Shown: positions 12,301 through 23,900 of the stretch, piece after piece
Numbering within the stretch: the first letter of the stretch is position 1
Layout: the number at the start of each line of letters is the position of its first letter
Source of the DNA: Brachypodius melanocephalos
Lineage: Eukaryota; Chordata; Aves; Passeriformes; Pycnonotidae
DNA: 64,000 nucleotides
Reading direction: 5' to 3'
Assembly: GCA_013398615.1 (NCBI GenBank)
Contig: VZSR01000520.1
Span: forward strand, 22,268,828-22,332,827
Program-made: the position numbers and the translations under genes
The notes under the pieces: generated by a model
The model's input: the letters and a program-made list of their open reading frames with translations, nothing else
Told to the model about the DNA's origin: nothing
Databases searched by the model: none

Positions 12301-15300
12301 TAATAAGTTCCTTTGCAGATGCCATTGAAGAAGAGTATAGCCAGAAAAATAGAATAATAGTCAGAGAGAAGAAATTAAATATAAGCCCATTTCATAAACA
12401 TTACATTAAAATGAACCAGATTGCACAGAGGAAGGTGCAGAGATGCTGATATAGCCCATCATCATCAATGCAAAACAACTAGCTAATATCATAAAACTGA
12501 AAGAATAGTTTTTCATTTAAAATGCTCTGAAAAAAAATATTTCAGTGTGGCAGTAATGACGGCATATATTTAAATACACAGCAGATTTTTTTGACATGTG
12601 CAAAGCCTGAGAGCCTGGCTTTGTGTGGTAACGACTGCATACATATTTGATAGGATAAAAACAATCATTTTGCTTCAAATTTATTGATGCCAGGTAATTA
12701 ACTACATCCAATAATTCATTGACAAGGTCAGCTGTTGATGAATATGCTTTAATGTCAAGTTTTACACTGCTGTGACCCAAGAGGAAAAGACTGTGAACAG
12801 TCGGGCTGAAATGTCCACTCTTTTCAAATAAATAAATAATCACAAGTTGCAACTGTATTTCCTTTGTGTTATATTGAGAAAAAAGAGCATCTTTAGTAGC
12901 TTTGCACCTTGTAGAGGGTGCCAGTGACAGTTCTTTGATAGAGGTTTAAGTTTTACTCTTAGAAACTATCAAACATAGAAGGTAAGACCAAGCTGACAAG
13001 AATCAAAAATGAAGTAATAAATGTTGTGGATCTGTTTCCTGCAACATTTAATTTTATTTCATTTCTAGGCTTAGCTTTAAAGCTCTGCACATCTCTCTTA
13101 CTGTAAGATAAGGAAAGAAATAACAACAGTAAATGGATAGACTGAAATTAATACACGGTGTTATGAGTGTTTGCACAAAGGTTACCCTGGTAACCTGTTG
13201 ACAGATTGCTGGCTATCGTGAAAGTTTCCTCCCAGTAAGTCATTCCAGAGCTTTGCATGCTGGGCCAAAGAATATCGACTGAATATTCAAAATCTGGCAT
13301 TTCTGGGCAAGAAAACTGACATTTTCAGTATATATTATGTATCTTTAATATCTGGTTTAGATAAACAAGTTTTTCTTATTATCAAAATCCCCAAACATAC
13401 AACTTTGAAGTAGCTCATCAAAGGATGCTTTTCTTCAACTTAGTGGAGATATCTACAACTTAAAATAACCTTTTTCTTCTCAGTAGCGTATTTACTTGAA
13501 AGCTGTCTAACAGTCCTCACTGAGAAATGAACATGAATATCTAGTGAAATTTGCAAGATGGTTAAAATGTACAGTAGTATTTTTAAAATTATATCATATA
13601 TTCCAAAGTAAGTCTAGCTATTCCATTTAATAGACATTAAATGTTGAAAACACCATTGAATCTGTCTTACTACATTACATTTTATTCAATTATGTCTACA
13701 TTGAACTCAATGACAAAAGTTTGACTAAACCATCATCACTTTTTGAATAAACTGTACTTGCTAGAAACGCAACCAGATTTTACCAGGAATTCAGCAAGAG
13801 CAGAAGAAGGTAACACTATTCTTGGTAGCTTGCTCCAGTGATTTTTCGTTCTCCCTTTTTAAAAAATCATACAGGTCTGCCTAACATGTTTTTAACTACT
13901 ATAGTTTCAACTTCCAGTTACTGGTACTTAGTCTGCATTTCTGTACAAGGTTTAATAGCTGTTTACAATGAAGTCACTCATATGACTGCTTGTACTGCAA
14001 TTGACTATTGCAGTTAACCCACTTTGCAATCTTCTTTTTGTTTGAGAAGCATTTGCATTCATTGCTTCACTTTTTGCTTTGATTTTTTTAACATCCCTCA
14101 AGGACCATGTACATCAAAACTTTTTGAACTATTCCAGTGTGTCATGTGCCAAGGCAAAAATGTTGGTCTGCCTTCTCTCACTCAATGCTCCCCATTTTTC
14201 AACTTCCTTGGCTTATCAAAGTTCATGTCAAAATTTCAGAATCGCCATGAAATTTAGTCTTCTTGAAAAAAAAGTACAGTGTCAAGGATGGTTTAAACTC
14301 TGATTCAAAAAAATGAAGGTAAGAGGTTATAATAGAAATTTTAAAATCCATGTTGCATAATATGTTAACAGGAATATGTACTATATCAGTAAAATTGTCC
14401 TTGACCAATCTGGATATTTTTTTGCTAGTAAGTGCAAGAAGGCCCTAGCTATACAGAATGCTCCACAGTTGTACACAAAGAAAATTTATGACAGAGAAAA
14501 TGGCAATAAACCTCATCTTTTAAGACAAGGGCCATAGAGTACATAGTAGGAAAGGCTCCCACTGGTTCCCTGTCCTTTTGATCAGGCCTTTTTACATACA
14601 CAGAACAAAGGGAACCTGTGTTTTGAGGATCTTCAATAAAATTCTAAAATTCTTCAGTAGCTGGGTGGAACTCATTTGTTTCTCTCAGTGGGATAAATGA
14701 ACACTGCTATTAAAAAAGAAAAAGATCACTTGTGGCTGTTCCTAACATCACAAGGAAGAATTGACTTCACATAGTCATTCTTCTGATGTAAGATTTTTAA
14801 TTAAAAGATGCTAGTTTTTTAACAGCGCTGTCTTGCTTGAAAAACTAACATTTTCCTCTCAGAGTTAATTCTGTTAAAACAGTAGACTCCTTGGAGGCTA
14901 AATGTGATACACACATAGAAAACAGCTACACTTGCTAATCAATACAATGTATATGGGTAATGAGATGCTACTCTACAAGAAAAAAAATTATGAGAAAATT
15001 ACTTTTTGGAATTATCTGTATGGAGAGAAGCAAAGCAGTGCGGCAGTTTTACTGATGTCAGCATATAAACTTGCTTAGTTCATGAGAGACTGTGCCGTTT
15101 TGCACAAGCCATTATCAAAGGTGCACTTTAATGCACGATGAATGGTGAGCACTCATACAGCAATATGTCCTCTTGTATGTTGTCACCCATATTTGGTTAT
15201 GTTTAGACTTCTCTGTAAATGATTCACATCCAATGACATTAAAATGATTTGCCACTTCTGCAGATAAATCTCATTAATAGATGATGAAACACCAGTGGGC

Positions 15301-15410
15301 CCTGTTGAATGGACTGTGCCAGCTTCTTTGCTTTCAATATGAAAAAGACCATGCATAAAAAGCTGATACTATAACCAAAATGTTTGTTTTATTTCTCTCA
15401 TTCTGCTTAG
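9337..15410. other. Unique sequence; intron of the candidate gene if real
   Basis: No transposon or convincing gene seen. The 125-codon minus-strand frame at 9410-9787 and its plus-strand counterpart overlap in a locally GC-richer patch and resemble nothing. An acceptor-like site before 13069 is followed by a short open segment, but its donor is poor. The stretch holds a perfect X-box-type palindrome (13180-13195) and a motif-dense patch at about 12590-12790. Confidence 0.5.
13180..13195. promoter_or_regulatory. Perfect X-box-like palindrome (RFX-type site)
   Basis: The sequence is ggttaccctggtaacc: two perfect 7-base inverted half-sites separated by CT. RFX transcription factors are known to bind inverted GTTRCC / GGYAAC half-sites with a short spacer, and this fits that rule exactly. 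Occupancy and target gene cannot be told from sequence. It lies inside the long intron of the candidate gene. Confidence 0.45.
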
Positions 15411-15445
15411 GGCCTGATGAAATGGCAAACCCAATCCTTGAGTAA
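15411..15445 (+). CDS. Candidate terminal coding exon with stop (exon C of 3)
   Basis: A very strong acceptor (a long pyrimidine tract ending attctgcttag) precedes this segment. Entered in phase 1 from the donor at 9336, it completes a glycine codon and continues PDEMANPILE to a TAA stop at 15443-15445. The chain would then end in a short acidic C-terminus. The implied intron is about 6.1 kb. The short distance to the stop makes this the weakest coding evidence of the three. The acceptor and the AATAAA signals 220-280 bases downstream fit a last exon. I do not recognise the tail. Confidence 0.33.
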
Positions 15446-15533
15446 CCAGTTTGTTTCATCTAGGTTACCAAACCAGGTCCTCACAAGCTTACAAAAGGGG
15501 CAGGACCTACTGTCTATTTCTGTCTATTTACAC

Positions 15534-15553
15534 TGTGGTCAACTGTGACCACA
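15534..15553. promoter_or_regulatory. 8-bp stem hairpin made of two inverted RUNX-type cores
   Basis: The arms tgtggtca and tgaccaca are perfect reverse complements around a 4-base spacer (actg). Each arm contains the TGTGGT/ACCACA core recognised by RUNX proteins. It could be a paired DNA site or, if transcribed, an RNA hairpin in a 3' UTR. Function is inferred only. Confidence 0.35.
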
Positions 15554-15577
15554 ACTCTGGTCTGCTTTTCAATATTG

Positions 15578-15661
15578 AAAAAAAAAAAAAAAAAACAAAA
15601 AAAAAAAACCAACAACAACAACAACAAAAACACCAAAACAACAACAACAACAACAACAAAA
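15578..15661. repeat. A-rich and (CAA)n simple repeat
   Basis: A run of A with single C interruptions passes into tandem CAA units. It resembles an old poly-A tail that acquired a microsatellite, but no retrotransposon body is recognisable directly upstream. Confidence 0.9.
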
Positions 15662-16021
15662 GTTTAAATAAACACATTTGCACAATAACTAATTTTACTC
15701 GGTATTATTCTCTCACAGTCAATAAATCCCTATTATGAAGAGCCAAAAAGCAAGGAAGATGAGAAGGGTAAGGGGTAGGAAAAAAAAAGGTATTCTTATT
15801 GGTTTTGATATTTGCAACACTATTTTTTGCTTCTTTTCTGCATGGTCACACCATTCAGTAGTGATTTTTTGTTTGACTCATAGATCAATGTCGTAGCTTA
15901 TGTATAAATTATGCATAGCCATCCCATGAGTGTTGCATCTACTGCAGAGGACAGCTGACAGATATCGAGGCTATAATGATCTCCTTTGTGTCTGAATCAA
16001 TTTTATATAGTTGGAAAAGTT

Positions 16022-16049
16022 GGGGGGGGTGTTTGTTGGGTTTTGGGGG
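16022..16049 (+). other. G-tract cluster, possible G-quadruplex
   Basis: Runs of 8, 3 and 5 G residues lie within 28 bases, separated by T-rich loops. The 8-G run can supply two tracts, so a four-tract G-quadruplex is possible on the plus strand. It is the only obvious G-run cluster in this AT-rich window. Confidence 0.4.
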
Positions 16050-19000
16050 TTTTCTACTATTGAAATAGTGTTATAGCCTTCATCCTTCATTGTAGATACA
16101 TTTATCCTACCTTCTAAAGATATAAACCTTGGCACAGTAGTAAACTAAACAATACATTTCTACTTTACCTATTTTCTTTCACAATTTTTCTAGTACATAC
16201 AATTACTCTTATTATATGTGTTGTTTTGAATGTGCTCTTTCACCAAGTAAATACTCATCTTTCCATTTAGATATGTTTCTACATATATAATTAATATAAT
16301 TTTAGAAGGTATTTCAACTTGCAACTTGACTTTTTTATCTCCAGATGTTCACAGTTGCACTGAATGCAGTAATTTCAGCTAAATTTCACTGAGTTAAAAT
16401 AGTCAATACATTTATATATATTAATTGCATCATGTACAGGAAAAAAAATTTTTTTTGGGCATCAGTTCAGCTATGAGGCCAGCACTGGTGTTTTTCCCTC
16501 CTTAAAAGCACCATGACTGCAGTAGCTAGTCTCACTTGTTAGAGAGCCAGGTGACATACTATATTTGGACATTGTCTAAAGCATTATTTGCATGGCTAGT
16601 TAGTTATTTTCTCCTCTTGGCTTCAGTTTTTCAGACTGAGAAGGATTAAGACTATTATGGGTGCTTGTAAATCGGATTTGTGTTGCTGTAGAAGATGTAC
16701 CAGTGGATGGCAGCCAGCCAGGCAACAACGTGAAAGTGGATGTGTCAGATGTGATGCACAGCAGCATTTGGAAAAATACAAAGCTATAGTTGTATTCCCT
16801 ACTGATGCTGCTGAGAGCCACTCTTCTGTGACTTACAACATTTCCACCATTTGGGAAAATAGAAGTTGTTTCAATGCTGTTATGAAGTAGAGGTAAAAAG
16901 ACTAACTGCAAGCTTGTTCAGCTTTGAAGTCCTCTTCATGTGCTGGTACGAGCACATGTTTACATCTGTAGGTACTGTTTACATGTATAGGCAGCACAAC
17001 TCTAAACATAGCCCCCAAATATTCACCAGCATATTGAAAGAGAAAGAAACACTAATGAAAAATAAAAGAAAACAAAAAGCAAAGCTAAGATCTCAGATGG
17101 TCAGAATGTTGGGGGTCAATACTTTTGAAGCAGGTGATTTGTCTTATGATCTGTTCTTCACGGCTTTTTCACTGCATATCTGCTGCCACAGCAACAATTT
17201 TTCATGTTGATTTTGCATAAAGATGGAATAGGCACTCATATATGTGTCATTTTTTAGGCTTTAGGTGACACTCATCTTCAATTTATTTGCTTCTGATCGC
17301 ACTGAGGTACACTCCTTCCTCTTTTTGAACGCTAAGTAGAAAATTACAAGTTGTTTTGCATTTACGTAAGTGTTGATACAACTGTAGCTCCAGATGTCTC
17401 TGATCAGTTTGAGCAACATAACTGATATGGGTGTACCTTCATAAAATTTTAGTTGTAGAATGTAATCATGCAAGACTTAAAGCATCAAAACAAACAGAAC
17501 TAGTGAATAAAAAGATAAGATATTATTTTTTAGGGAAGAAATTAAAAGGATAAAATCAAAATACAGACAGTGCTACTTTCTCTATATTTCCATTCAAATC
17601 CTAACTCTGAGCTCTACCTTCTCTCAAAAATTGATTAAAACCATTTTATCCAAGAGTTACATAAGAAAGGAATTCAGGTATCAGTTTCAAAAATGCTTTT
17701 TACATTTAATGAACTCTGGTAGATTTTTCTCATCCACTTCCTAGTTAGTCCAATTATTAATGATGATTACAATTAACTTCAGAATTACTTTAACTGCAAG
17801 GATATGAAACCTGAAGACTGAAGTAAATATTTATAAAATAGAAGATTCACTGTTTCTAGGATCACAAGAACATTTTATGTGATATTCCTATATACATTTT
17901 GCCTCATATTTCTTCTTGAAAAGCCCGGAATTAATAAGTTTTCTACACAGAAAGAAATTTGAGATCCTGGACTTTGTTGGCAGCAAGACAAATGCTTTTC
18001 CTAGATGACCTCAAATGTCTGGCTTACCAGCAGAATGCTCAACCTGTTTGTATCTGAGAATAAAGGTTAGTTGCTTTTGCTTGACCATAATTAGCAGAAG
18101 ACTTTGTTCCTTGAGTGGCACTACAGTTTGTGCCATAGTGAATATGACAGTGGTTACCTCTGCAGTGCATGAGTCCTTTTGTTTTTCTAACAATAAATGT
18201 CTCAATAGGGTCTAAACGTGAATTCAGTGCCAAAAGAATTTTCCCTTCCATTATTCTTTGTTCCATATATTTTGGCATATAGATTAAAATTTTACTTAGG
18301 AAATACTGTCAATAATAATTAATGTAAGAATATTGAGGCAAATATCTAAAGTCAGGCATTGGAGTGCAAAGGTTGAGGCTTTTTATCTAAATACTTTTAG
18401 CAATGTTTTGAAAAAAATATACAAATAAATTGGAAAAAAGTGTGGTTTGAATATATGTGTTCTAAAATATGCGACCACTTTAAAAAATTCCATTCTTAAT
18501 CCTTGATTCCTGTATTTTGCTTTTTGTCTAGCACTATTGTTCTTTCTTAGAGAGAACGCTATGTGAATCCTCTAATATAGCAAAGACTGGTGCAGTGACA
18601 TTTCTAGCCTTGTCCTTCCTTTAATTATGTTCCATGTTGACCCTCTTGTATGGAGCCAGTACCAGAAAACATAGCTTTGATAGCAGTGTTTACATGAATG
18701 TTTGATAAGCATCTGTCAGCCCTTAGCACTCTACAAGATTGTGTAACACAAAAGACAGCCAGGAAACCCTGGAGCTTTTGCCACCTGAAAGCATAATCTG
18801 TGTGTTTTCTGAATTTCAAATGAGGATAGAAATTGTTCTTTTGTAACTCAGAATGTAATTTATGTAGTATTTATTATAAGGATATATTAATCAGAAAAGA
18901 CTGTTGGTACTTTTCATTAAATGAAGCTTTCAGGAACAAGGTCAAGATGTCTTTTAATATATATAAATACCTCTGAATAAAAAAAAAGGAAACATAAAAT

Positions 19001-19949
19001 CGTATAGTTGACTGGACTACCAACTAAATCAAGATGAGTAGTGAGCAATTAATTAAAAACATTTAGAAATATTTTCTTAATTCATTTTTTTCACTTCAAC
19101 TCAAACATTCTGATTCGTTTTCTGCAGAATTTTCAAGAATTGTAGAATGGCTTGGTTGGAAGAAGTAAAGCTTTGTTTTCCCTTGGATTAAAAGGAGTAG
19201 ATAAGATGATTTCTGGTCAACAAGAAGGAATACTTTTCCCAGGTCTATCAGTAACCAGTTGTGTGACCTTGAATTAGATGTGTGTATTTTTACAGTCTTT
19301 TACTCAAGTTGTGCATCTCAAAATCATTTAAATATAATTTAATTTTTAATCAAGAAGGTGTGCAACCATATCATTTTTTTCAAGGACATGTGGAATTTAA
19401 TGGAACATAATATGCACTGTTTTTCACAAACCACTTCATAAGTGTGGATTCTAATTTAGAAGTGACATGTAACCATGCAGCAGATGGTGACATTTTTTGT
19501 TATGAAATATACCATTTATGTACATGTGCAGGCCTTAGTAAAGTACTTAATAAAGATCCAAAACAGACCAGATCACTACAAATACAATTATTCTAATTTA
19601 GATCTACAAAGGCAAAATAAACAAGTGCTCAGGTGTTAAACTGCCCAAGGCAGCAGATTTCTTATTTGGTGCTTCTGGAATCTGGGACTAGTTTTGCAAC
19701 AACTTTAACAGCCCAAACAACCGATATCTCAAGTGTGTAAGTCACTTGTATAGTAGCTGTCACTCTTCCTCACTTATCATTGGTGAACCTCCGGTCCAGT
19801 GTCATCAAGGAATAATAACCCCAAGTTTCCAAAGTCTTTATTGCAGCTCTTCCTTTGGCTCTGGCCTTTCCTTTCCTTCCCTTGATTGCCTGACCCAATA
19901 CTGCATTCACTTTGACTTTTCAGCTTATCTTGTTTCTTTTAGATGTATG
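16050..19949. other. Unique AT-rich sequence, no supported gene
   Basis: Overlapping frames on both strands near 16600-16911 include a short Cys-rich plus-strand frame (CKSDLCCCRRC near its start). It lacks splice context and family similarity. The rest is unique DNA with no repeat I recognise. Confidence 0.5.
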
Positions 19950-20980
19950 AATCACCATAAATTCGTAGAATGGTTTCAGTTGGAAAGAATCTTAAAGATC
20001 ATCTAGTTCCAACCTCTCTGCCATGGGCAGGGATACCTTTCAAGAGACCAGGTTGCTCAGAGCCCCATTCAACCTGGCCTTAAACATTTCCAGGCATGAG
20101 GCACGCACAGCTTCTCTGGGTAACTTGTTCCAGTGCCTCACCATCCCCACAGTAAATAATTTCTTCCTAATATCGTATAAAAATATAACCACTTTCAGTT
20201 TAAACCTGCTATTCCTTGTCCTGTCACTACAGGCCCTTGTAAAAAGTCCCTCTCCAGCTCTCTCATGGTCACCTTTAGGCACTGGAAGGCTGTGAAAATG
20301 TCCCCTTCAAGCCTGTTCTTCTCCAGGCTGAACAACCATGAATTTCTGTCTGGCCTTCAGAGAAGAGGAGCTCCAGCCCTCAGATCATCTTTGTGGCCCT
20401 CATTTGGATTCACTCCAACACATCCTTATCAGGTCCAGAGCTGGACACAGTACTCTAAGGCGGGGTCCCATGAGAGCAGAGCGGGAGAGTCACCTCTCTT
20501 GACCTGCTGGCCACAAGATACAAGTGGCCTCTGGGCTGCCAGTGCACATGGCTGGGACACACCAAGGTACTCATCCAACTACAGCCCAAGTCCTTGCTGC
20601 AAATCTTCTCTCAATCCGTTCTCTACCCAGCCTGTATTTGTGCTTGGGATTGCCCTAATCCGGGTGGAGGTGCTTGCCAATGTCCTTGTTGTTCATGAGG
20701 TTCACACAGATCCTGTCAAGTGTCTCAAGGTCCCTCCAGATGGCATCCCTTCCCTCTGGTTTGTTGACCTCACCATACAGCTCAGTACCATCGGCAACCT
20801 TGCTGAGCATGCACTCGATCCCATTGTCCCTTTCACCAACAGTGAAGATGTTAAACAGCTCTGCTCCCAGTACGAGCATTCCTTGAGCAACAAGAACCAT
20901 CACTGGTCTCCACTCAGACATCAAGAAGTTGGCAGCATCTCTTGAGTGAAACCATCCAGCCAATTACTTGTGAAGATTGA
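19950..20980 (-). mobile_element. CR1 LINE, 5'-truncated 3' portion, minus strand
   Basis: Reading the minus strand, this is the last kilobase of a CR1 non-LTR retrotransposon: the C-terminal end of the ORF2 reverse transcriptase followed by the short 3' end. Recognisable pieces of the minus-strand frames include NGIECMLSK and PEGRDAIWRDLETL (frame 20963-20655), and ACSDRTRNSRFKLK and VRHWNKLPREAV (frame 20282-20040). They match the conserved order of avian CR1 ORF2. The RT active-site box, normally FADD, reads VADG at 20798-20787, so the second catalytic aspartate is lost. Frames are broken between the two pieces. The plus-strand left edge (about 19970) carries the characteristic gaatggttt...gttggaa 3' terminus. 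Truncation at the 5' end is normal for CR1 insertions. It is dead. Confidence 0.95.
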
Positions 20981-23900
20981 GTATTCATGAGGAATAAGAT
21001 GTCTTTCTGGTCATTATATCAGGCATACTGCCAGTTCTTAGCAAATTCATAATACCTACATTTTGATCAAATTGATAAAATGCCTTTATTTACTGGCACT
21101 GCTATAAAAAGTGGAAGGAAAGAAGTTGACAAAGTAGGCAAATTTTAGTACTAAAATTGGTATACATCATTTATTTAGCCCTATGCTCTTGATACACATG
21201 TTCAAAATCAGCTTGCAGCTGTTCCTTGTTTATTCTGTGAGAAAACTGGAAATGGAGTTTTATGAGATCATGCACGTAAAGAATATTTTATTAGTTGATT
21301 TATCCTTCATACAGCTGTTCTAAAAAATAGGCATCATGAACTCAGTATCATCAATGGTGTAACTCATTTTAGTCCATCCTTGCAAACAGAAAACACAGTA
21401 GTTTCATGGTTTGGAGTCATGCTGAGGAAGACTTAGCACATTTAGGCACATTGAAGAAATCTGAATAATTTCACATAGTTTGCTTGAACATTCAGACCAT
21501 ACTGCTAGAGAAAATGAGATTCCATTTAAATTGCATTAAGATTACTTTGTGCCATAAGACATTCTTCTGTGCTTGTGGCAATTCATGCTCGTATCTGTTT
21601 TCAAGGACTAATATAGAAGGAAAGATTAAATTTTTTGATTTATACTTCCATTCTTCAGGAATTGACTCTGACTTTATTTAAACTTTGTTGACTGCAAATA
21701 GAATTCTTTACATTGCCAAGTATTAAGCCAAGCATCATGAGACAGCACCTCCTCTCTCCCACATACAAGGCAAGAGAAGGTCAGCTGAAATTCATAAAAG
21801 CCAACAAAGGGGATGGAAGAGACCTTTCTTAGCACGAAATGGCAAGCAAAGCTGCATTTTCAGGAGCACACATATTTAACTCCAGACTGCAGGAATGTTC
21901 CTTGAAGCTCTAGTAGATGCACACTACACCCACTTATAATTCCTACCTCCTGAAGAAATTAAAGACTACAGCAGTCTGTATGTGTTATTGAATAAATTTT
22001 AAGGAATTCTTACATCTTTTCATATTAAATAAGAACAAAATATAAATTAGCAGCTTCACCAAGCAGCAGTTTGCTCATTCATATCATCCCATCTCTATGT
22101 GCTGTATGCCAGATTATCATAAGCATGCAAAAACTGATAGAAATCCACTTGTGTCAATTAAAGAAGAGACTTTTGAAATACAAAAAGTAGAGAGAATGAA
22201 AAAGCAACACAATATTAACAAAAATTTGAAAATTCCACTCAGTGTTGGGAGTTCCACTGATTAGCCTGCCTAGCAAGCAATCCCTTAGTGTTCCCAGTCT
22301 TAAGCCAATCGGCATTTTCTTTCAGACCAGGGATTTGTATGTTCAATTCTGTTCTCAATTACATAGGCAGATATTAGGAGTAACTCTGCCATCTTCAAAG
22401 GAATTATTCTGTGCACACCAGTAAAACTGAGATTAAAATATGCCGCTCAGAATTCTGTTGTAAAAGGTTGAAAGGTTATGGTGATTTCTATATACTGTGT
22501 GAATCAATCCCACAGAAAACATGCCTAAAAGACAGGGTTTGTTCCTTATAGTATTAGAAACAGTTCTTTGTTGTCTTTAAAACCTATTTAAAGCTGATCA
22601 CAGGTTTTTAAATTGGCACATGTGCTTGTCAAAATATGCTGCTCTAAAATTAATTTTCTTTGAGGAATGTTTCCCTTAATATTGCAATCAATTAAAAACA
22701 TGCTAATTTGCACTCCCCAAGGCTAGATATCTATATTTAATATTTTCCATACTTTCTAACACTACCAGCTATTTTCCTCAACACATTGGAGTAAATACAG
22801 GGAATTATTATTATTTCAACTAGTTTTTAATGCTTTTTCTTAAACAAACAATGAGAAAATTGCTAATTAATATTTTCCATTTTTGTGCACAAGATGTGAA
22901 ATTGCACAGCTAGCTGAAACTAATGAATCACAGAAATTCTCAGTCTTGAGGGGAGCGAAATATACTAAAATTTAGTACTTATAAGTCTCTACTACATAAT
23001 TTTCACAAACAATGATCTCATCACAGTCATAAATATCCAGCTATGCACTCACATAATATAAGATCCAGGTGCAAAAATAGAAGTGCAAAATTTGCTTGAA
23101 AATGGAGCCTTTCAGGAAAGTTTTTAATCTGTGAACTTACAACTGTAGGATACCTATTAATGGCATGCCAATTTAAACAAACATACACAGGACCTTGTTT
23201 TCAATTTCTTGTCAGTTTGCCAGACTTGCTTAAATAGAAAATTCTCTCTTGAATAACTTGATGAAGAGTGTATTTGGGTAACACTATGTTTATAGTCTAA
23301 TTCCTACTAGACTGTTGTAAAGATGAACATACTTACACAGGGCTAAGAAAGACTTTCTTTGCAATTCCAACTTATTTCTGGCAACGAATAATATTACTGC
23401 ATTTATGCTAGAATCATGAAAGGAACATGCTGGACCTCTGAAACACAATCATCTGTTAAAAAGTCTGTGGTGCAGTTCTGGCTCTGGGTCAAGTGACTCT
23501 CCCAGACAATTACCACGCACAGTTGGGAGTGATAATAGACCAAGGACTAGTCCTTGTTAGGTACTTTGGATAATGTCACCCTTGTTGGAGGGGAAAGAGT
23601 GCAGTAGTGTGGATATGAGATGCTCTGTTCCATCTGGCCTCAGTGATGAGAATGGTCCTGGGAATGTTTAATTTATGAGTATAGATCCAGTCCATGGTGC
23701 CAAGAGAAGGAATTGAAAACAGCTGTCCTATGCTCTCAGTGCCCAAACTGCCAACCATGGGGAGCACGGAGAGGCAAGACATTGCCAAAGAACCAGGAAG
23801 GAAAGATTAAGACAGATGTTTTGTTCCTGCACTTGCCTGAGGAAGGAAATAGTGGGATTGATGAGGTTTGGAATCTTGTCTGGGTGAAGAGTGGAACCAA

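Larger units (their letters stand above)
15446..15740 (+). other. Possible 3' UTR with two polyadenylation signals
   Basis: Downstream of the candidate stop the sequence holds a short hairpin (15534-15553), an A-rich/(CAA)n tract (15578-15661) and two canonical AATAAA hexamers at 15667-15672 and 15721-15726. Either could end a transcript. AATAAA is common in AT-rich DNA, so this depends on the exon chain being real. Confidence 0.25.

Noticed and set aside
14231..14318. Donor-like gaag|gtaaga with an upstream aatttcag acceptor
   Set aside because: All three frames of the intervening segment contain stop codons.
15578..15661. Asn/Gln-rich peptide from the (CAA)n tract, resembling a prion-like domain
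   Set aside because: It is translated microsatellite sequence with no gene structure around it.
16657..16890. Small Cys-rich plus-strand frame (CKSDLCCCRRC near its start)
   Set aside because: Cysteine spacing fits no finger or secreted-peptide family I know, there is no signal peptide, and an equally long frame lies on the opposite strand.
20265..20945. 226-codon plus-strand open frame, the longest in the window
   Set aside because: It is antisense to the CR1 reverse-transcriptase region. The openness reflects the base composition of CR1, and the minus-strand frames carry the recognisable CR1 residues.
22327..22424. Acceptor (cattttctttcag) followed by about 32 open codons to a TAA
   Set aside because: It is similar in quality to 36679-36778 but with no partner exon or 3'-end signal tied to it. 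It shows how often such coincidences occur here.
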